NCBI GenBank assembly: GCA_016209805.1
Contig: JACQVJ010000351.1
Coordinates: forward strand, 1 to 10,297
DNA length: 10,297 nucleotides
Reading direction: 5' to 3'
DNA from: Ignavibacteriota bacterium
Lineage (GTDB): Bacteria > Bacteroidota > Ignavibacteria > UBA10030 > UBA6906
This document shows, in pieces, positions 7,033 through 10,297 of the stretch; position 1 is the stretch's first letter, and every line of letters starts with the position of its first letter. The notes beneath the pieces are model-generated. The model had not been told where the DNA came from and did no database searches. It saw nothing but the letters and a program-made list of their open reading frames with translations. Made by a program: the position numbers and the translations under genes.

Positions 7033-7563
7033 ATGACAACTGGACAGACTTTGCTTGCTGTCGGTGCAATGATGTTCCTCTCAACGATTCTGCTCAACTT
7101 CTATCGACTGTTAGGATCTACGGGGGAAGATATTGCAGGTGGTCAAGATGGGATCCTCGCTACAACGATCGCGACATCATACCTCGAGATCGCTCAGGGC
7201 TTGGCGTTCGACAGAGTTACAGACACATCAGAGATTGCAATCAGCAACCCTTCGGCGTTGACGTCGCCTGCATACCTTGGCCCGGATGGCTCCAGCGAAG
7301 ACAGTCTACACAAGTTTAATGACTTTGACGACCTTGACGGGTTCGCAATAGAGAAGGAAGCGGGAGGGACAGGCCGGAAATTTACGACACAGTTCTCTGT
7401 GTGCTATGTTACTCCCGACAACGTCGAAAAGGTCTCGACGTCTCACACCTTTGTGAAGCGAATGGACCTGAAGACCTGGAGATCCTATCCCCCGCTAACT
7501 GATCCAACACGGCGAGACACCTTGAGGATCTCTTTCGTGATGGGATATTTTCATTTTGACTAA
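7033..7563 (+). CDS. PilV-like membrane-anchored pilin-like protein (operon B, gene 1)
   Basis: This is a 176-residue paralog of the protein at 3238-3759. It has a hydrophobic N-terminal segment (about residues 5-27), a helical stretch ATTIATSYLEIAQGLAFD (about 43-60, matching AIALAQSVLDEAKTKAFD of the paralog), KFNDFDD at 94-100, KRM at 142-144, and a beta-like end FVMGYFHFD. An in-frame TAG sits directly before the ATG and CGGAG lies 6 nt upstream, so the start is well fixed. The sequence has diverged well beyond a recent duplication. Classical prepilin cleavage with Glu at +5 is not seen; the N-terminus is MTTGQTLLAVG. It is probably a minor pilin-like subunit of a second complex. Confidence 0.75.
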   Translation: MTTGQTLLAVGAMMFLSTILLNFYRLLGSTGEDIAGGQDGILATTIATSYLEIAQGLAFDRVTDTSEIAISNPSALTSPAYLGPDGSSEDSLHKFNDFDDLDGFAIEKEAGGTGRKFTTQFSVCYVTPDNVEKVSTSHTFVKRMDLKTWRSYPPLTDPTRRDTLRISFVMGYFHFD

Positions 7564-7584
7564 CACGCGTCGAAGAATCCTGGT

Positions 7585-8202
7585 ATGGCGACTATTCTAG
7601 ATCTCATTTTCTCCTCGGTCATTGGAGGTGCCATCTTAATGATCTTGCTCAGCGCCACCGACGCAATGAACGAAAACCAATCGGTATACAACGGAGACAT
7701 GCTTGTGCAGGAGATGTTAACCTCCACGGTGCAACTCGTCGAATCAGAATTCCGGAACATGGGTTTCGGAGTTCCTGAAGACCAGGCGTCCATCATCCAT
7801 GCAGACTCCACGCAGATCAGATTTCTCATCGATCTTGATCGTGACGGCGGATTTATCGACACAGTGGAATACTATCTCGGCCCAACATCGGAGCTCAACA
7901 AAACACAAAACGAACTTGATCGCTATTTGCACAGAACTGTTAACGGAGGCTCAAAAGCTCAAGTGGGTGTTGTGGTGCACTTCAACCTCAGATATATTAC
8001 CCACGCAGGGGAACTTCTACCGACGCCGGTTGCCGAGGACCGTCTCACGGAGATTCATGTCGTCGAGGTAACGGTCGAAGTACAAAATCCCTACGCACTC
8101 TATAAGAAGGCTTCCGAAACCGGAATTGGAGATCGGAACGCGTGGTATTCAAGCTCCATGTGGCAACAGACAAGATTAGCATCCCAGAATTCACGAAGAT
8201 AA
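7585..8202 (+). CDS. PilW-like membrane-anchored pilin-like protein (operon B, gene 2)
   Basis: This is a 205-residue paralog of the protein at 3769-4317. It has an N-terminal membrane helix (about residues 5-26), the helical phrase QEMLTSTVQLVESEFRNMGFGV (about 47-68, matching the TSTTEILEYDLRKIGYRV region), and DLDRDGGFID at 83-92, a likely calcium-binding loop at the same position as in the paralog. Next come a TVEYYLG strand, the shared HRTVNGG phrase and a basic, polar tail. The gene starts 21 bp after the previous stop with no strong ribosome-binding site (CGAAG is a weak candidate), unlike its operon-A counterpart, so translation may depend on coupling. A pseudopilin role beside its neighbours is inferred. 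Confidence 0.75.
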   Translation: MATILDLIFSSVIGGAILMILLSATDAMNENQSVYNGDMLVQEMLTSTVQLVESEFRNMGFGVPEDQASIIHADSTQIRFLIDLDRDGGFIDTVEYYLGPTSELNKTQNELDRYLHRTVNGGSKAQVGVVVHFNLRYITHAGELLPTPVAEDRLTEIHVVEVTVEVQNPYALYKKASETGIGDRNAWYSSSMWQQTRLASQNSRR

Positions 8203-8223
8203 ACCTCAAGGGAGCAACATAAG

Positions 8224-9495
8224 ATGATCGGCAAAGGATCGATGGTGATTGTCCTCGGATTTGCAGGTGTGCTCGGGTATGTTTCCTTCAACCTGGCAAA
8301 CATGGGGACATCCACCGTAGCCAACATGGCAAAGTACCACGATGCGACCGCATCACACAATCTTGCACTTGTTGGTGCAAACGTTGGTTTGTCCAAGTTC
8401 TATTCCGATACAAGCTGGTTCGGGACGATTACTCAACCTATGTCCGGATCAGTGTTCACGGGGAGCTTCACCGCGCAAATGGAAGACCTGGGTTCAAAGG
8501 GGCTGCGATTACGAAGTGTCTCGACCTATCCCAGTTACAAAACGTTCCATGACACCGTCGAGGTGTATTTCCAGAAATCGAAGGAGAACAGCTTCACAAT
8601 CTTTGCATGGATGACCAACTTTGAGGGAAATGTCTTTTGGATAACCGGGGATACAGTGTGGGGCCGCGTTCACTCGAACGGCGCCTTGCACGTCAACGGC
8701 AAACCGGTGTTCATGGAAAAGGTAACTACGTCGAAAGCCTTTGATCCCAAACCCGGAACAGGGACAAACAAGGCAATATTCAAGAAAGGGTATGAGACCG
8801 GCGTGGCCAAGATAGATTTTCCAACAGACCTGTCGGATCTCATCAACGCATCCACAAGCGGCGGCCACAGGTATGCAACTGATATCTGGGTCACCCTCTT
8901 ACCCGGCACTTCTGCAAAGAACGATGGAGCAGCGCTCGTCAGGCAGACGGAAACTGGACCCGTCATTGACACGATCAATATCTCGGCGGGTGGGTTCAAT
9001 GGCGTTATCTTAGGTGAGCAGAGAGTAAATGTGAAAGGGACATTGGACGGCCGGTTGACTATCGCATCCTTGACCGATGTCTACATTCAGGATGACGTCC
9101 TTTATGAGACAAACCCACGATTTGCCACAAGCAATGACATACTTGGCCTTGTTGCGGACAGAAATGTTGTTGTCGCGAAAAACACGGCCAACAATAACAA
9201 CTGTGTAATCCATGCATCGATATTTGCACGAGATGGATCTTTCATGGCTGAAGATTACTCCAGTCGACCCGTAAGCGGAGAGCTGCATTTGTTAGGATCG
9301 ATTGTACAAGACGAGCGAGGTCCGGTTGGCACGTTCTCAGGCTCCACAATAAAAAGTGGCTTCTCGAAACGCTACAGATACGACACCCGGCTTGCGGATC
9401 CGAACTACAGACCTCCATATTATCCGGGCTTCGTTTTTAAGACGTACGCGATTACAAACTGGTGGGAGAGCTACCGCGTGCCGGACTTTGATTAA
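8224..9495 (+). CDS. PilX-like N-terminus with DUF4900-like C-terminal domain (operon B, gene 3)
   Basis: This is a 423-residue protein. It has a hydrophobic N-terminal segment (about residues 7-26), a PilX-like helical region DATASHNLALVGANVGLSKF (about 41-60) and a short beta domain to about 118. The large C-terminal domain includes GDTVWGRVHSNG (142-153), GFNGVILGEQRVNVKGTLDG, then LTIASLTDVYIQDDVLYE and a DILGLVADRNVVV strand, and later HLLGSIVQDERGPVGTF. This pattern resembles the DUF4900 family of pilus-associated proteins; I recall it from family style and could not search it. The protein ends NWWESYRVPDFD. AAGGGAG lies 9 nt before the ATG (8208-8214). It is the last gene of the operon, 26 bp before a terminator hairpin. 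The operon-A counterpart has a different C-terminal domain, which points to module exchange. Function is unknown; a surface-displayed subunit is likely. Confidence 0.75.
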   Translation: MIGKGSMVIVLGFAGVLGYVSFNLANMGTSTVANMAKYHDATASHNLALVGANVGLSKFYSDTSWFGTITQPMSGSVFTGSFTAQMEDLGSKGLRLRSVSTYPSYKTFHDTVEVYFQKSKENSFTIFAWMTNFEGNVFWITGDTVWGRVHSNGALHVNGKPVFMEKVTTSKAFDPKPGTGTNKAIFKKGYETGVAKIDFPTDLSDLINASTSGGHRYATDIWVTLLPGTSAKNDGAALVRQTETGPVIDTINISAGGFNGVILGEQRVNVKGTLDGRLTIASLTDVYIQDDVLYETNPRFATSNDILGLVADRNVVVAKNTANNNNCVIHASIFARDGSFMAEDYSSRPVSGELHLLGSIVQDERGPVGTFSGSTIKSGFSKRYRYDTRLADPNYRPPYYPGFVFKTYAITNWWESYRVPDFD

Positions 9496-9521
9496 CGTCG
9501 TCATCCCAGACATCGTACACA

Positions 9522-9554
9522 GGAAGAGCCGGGTCACAGCGATCCGGCTTTTCC
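9522..9554 (+). terminator. Intrinsic terminator of pilin-like operon B
   Basis: An 11-bp stem (GGAAGAGCCGG at 9522-9532 with CCGGCTTTTCC at 9544-9554, one G-U pair) closes an 11-base loop, and pyrimidine-rich sequence TTTCG follows. It lies 26 bp after the last stop of the operon and between two convergent genes. On the minus strand the tail after the same stem is not T-rich, so it mainly serves the plus-strand operon. Confidence 0.75.
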
Positions 9555-9616
9555 TTTCGTCCTTACCCAACTCGTTCGTGCGATACACAGTTACTGAGCG
9601 TTCGAATGATCGTTTG

Positions 9617-10297
9617 CTACAATGCGGCAAAAGTCTCGCGGATCGCAACCTTGAATGCTGCAACCGTCCTTTCAATATCATCTTCGGAATGTGCAATCGA
9701 CATAAACCCCGCCTCAAACTGTGATGGAGGGAGGTAGATCCCTTGCTCCAGCATCTTTCGGAAATAGACCGCATATCTTTTCGTGTCGGAAGTAATTGCC
9801 GTTTCATAATTCTCAACCTTCGTTTGCGTAAAGAACTGCGTTGACATCGATCCGACGCGATTGGCCGTCAGCGGAAGTCCCAATTGCTTGATGCAATCTT
9901 CTATCCCGGAAGCGAGCAGCGCGCTTTTCTGTTCGAGTCGTTGATAGAAGTCTTTTTCCTCCTCAAGAATTTTCAGAGTTTCGTACCCCGCCGCCATGGC
10001 TAACGGATTGCCGGAGAGTGTCCCCGCCTGATATGTAGGACCATCCGGAGCAACAAGATCCATTATTTTCTTTCTCCCTCCATATGCACCAACCGGCAAA
10101 CCACCGCCAATGATTTTTCCGAACGTAGAAAGATCGGGCTTGATATTGTACAACTCCTGTGCTCCACCGACTGACAAACGAAACCCTGTCATCACTTCAT
10201 CAAAAATCAATACGATATCTTCTCGCGAACATATGGATCGTAATCCTTCAAGGAATCCAGGATGAGGAGGAACACACCCCATGTTGCCGACAACCGG
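9617..10297 (-). CDS. hemL: Glutamate-1-semialdehyde 2,1-aminomutase, C-terminal half, partial
   Basis: HemL is a PLP enzyme that converts glutamate-1-semialdehyde to 5-aminolevulinate in the C5 pathway of haem synthesis in the cytoplasm. The window holds 226 C-terminal residues of a protein usually about 430 long; the frame runs unbroken through the right edge, so the start lies outside. Seen: [20 protein letters not shown], then [10 protein letters not shown] with the Asp that contacts the PLP ring nitrogen, [16 protein letters not shown] with the Schiff-base Lys (codon at 10115-10117), and [18 protein letters not shown], all strongly conserved in HemL. The C-terminal region continues normally to FAAL and a TAG stop. 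Related class-III aminotransferases share the lysine, but the GGGLPVGA and QAGTLSGNP phrases favour HemL. It is convergent with the pilin-like operon and probably unrelated in function. Its use suggests the C5 rather than the Shemin pathway. Confidence 0.95.
   Translation of the reverse strand, partial: PVVGNMGCVPPHPGFLEGLRSICSREDIVLIFDEVMTGFRLSVGGAQELYNIKPDLSTFGKIIGGGLPVGAYGGRKKIMDLVAPDGPTYQAGTLSGNPLAMAAGYETLKILEEEKDFYQRLEQKSALLASGIEDCIKQLGLPLTANRVGSMSTQFFTQTKVENYETAITSDTKRYAVYFRKMLEQGIYLPPSQFEAGFMSIAHSEDDIERTVAAFKVAIRETFAAL

Noticed and set aside
6897..7319. Plus-strand 140-residue frame overlapping the start of the operon-B V-like gene
   Set aside because: It overlaps a gene with a fixed start and a clear paralog, and its product is a composition artefact with no recognisable domain.
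7561..7584. A V-like/W-like fusion broken by a stop, since genes 7033-7563 and 7585-8202 share a frame
   Set aside because: Operon A has the same two separate genes, each with its own N-terminal membrane segment, so the stop is a normal gene boundary.
1..10297. CRISPR array, tRNA or rRNA genes, insertion sequence or phage genes
   Set aside because: I saw no regularly spaced repeats, no tRNA-like cloverleaf, no transposase or integrase motifs and no terminal inverted repeats with target duplications.

Overview
The window looks like a moderate-GC (roughly 50%) bacterial chromosome fragment. Several genes have clear Shine-Dalgarno sequences, pilin-like proteins sit beside secreted beta-propeller repeats, and the propeller has an 'AQS'-type signal-peptide end. 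Together these fit the Bacteroidota/Chlorobiota/Ignavibacteriota side of the FCB group. That placement is a judgement from protein style, not a search result.

Layout. (1) Positions 3-2791, plus strand: the end of an ABC transporter operon, with an ATPase cut by the left edge and two FtsX/MacB-type permeases. (2) 2792-3237: a 446-bp non-coding region with inverted repeats, a 27-bp dyad and a sigma-54-like -24/-12 sequence. (3) 3238-5434: three tightly packed genes for small membrane-anchored pilin-like proteins resembling PilV, PilW and PilX, followed after 59 bp by a secreted seven-bladed beta-propeller (5494-6429). (4) 6430-7032: a 603-bp non-coding region with hairpins, a second copy of the dyad and a second sigma-54-like sequence. 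(5) 7033-9495: a second, divergent copy of the PilV/PilW/PilX-like triplet, ending at a strong terminator hairpin (9522-9554). (6) 9617-10297, minus strand: the C-terminal half of hemL (glutamate-1-semialdehyde aminomutase), convergent with the pilin genes and cut by the right edge.

How the parts may work together. The two triplets are paralogous, gene for gene and in the same order. Each is preceded by the same dyad repeat (about three quarters identical) and, about 210-230 bp further on, by a TTGGCA-type element with sigma-54 spacing. I infer two co-regulated pilus or surface-appendage minor-subunit operons, possibly controlled by a bacterial enhancer-binding protein. The first operon, with its trailing propeller, has the order of a classical pilV-pilW-pilX-pilY1 cluster, although none of the six small proteins has a canonical prepilin leader. 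The ABC transporter and hemL show no functional link to the pilin genes.
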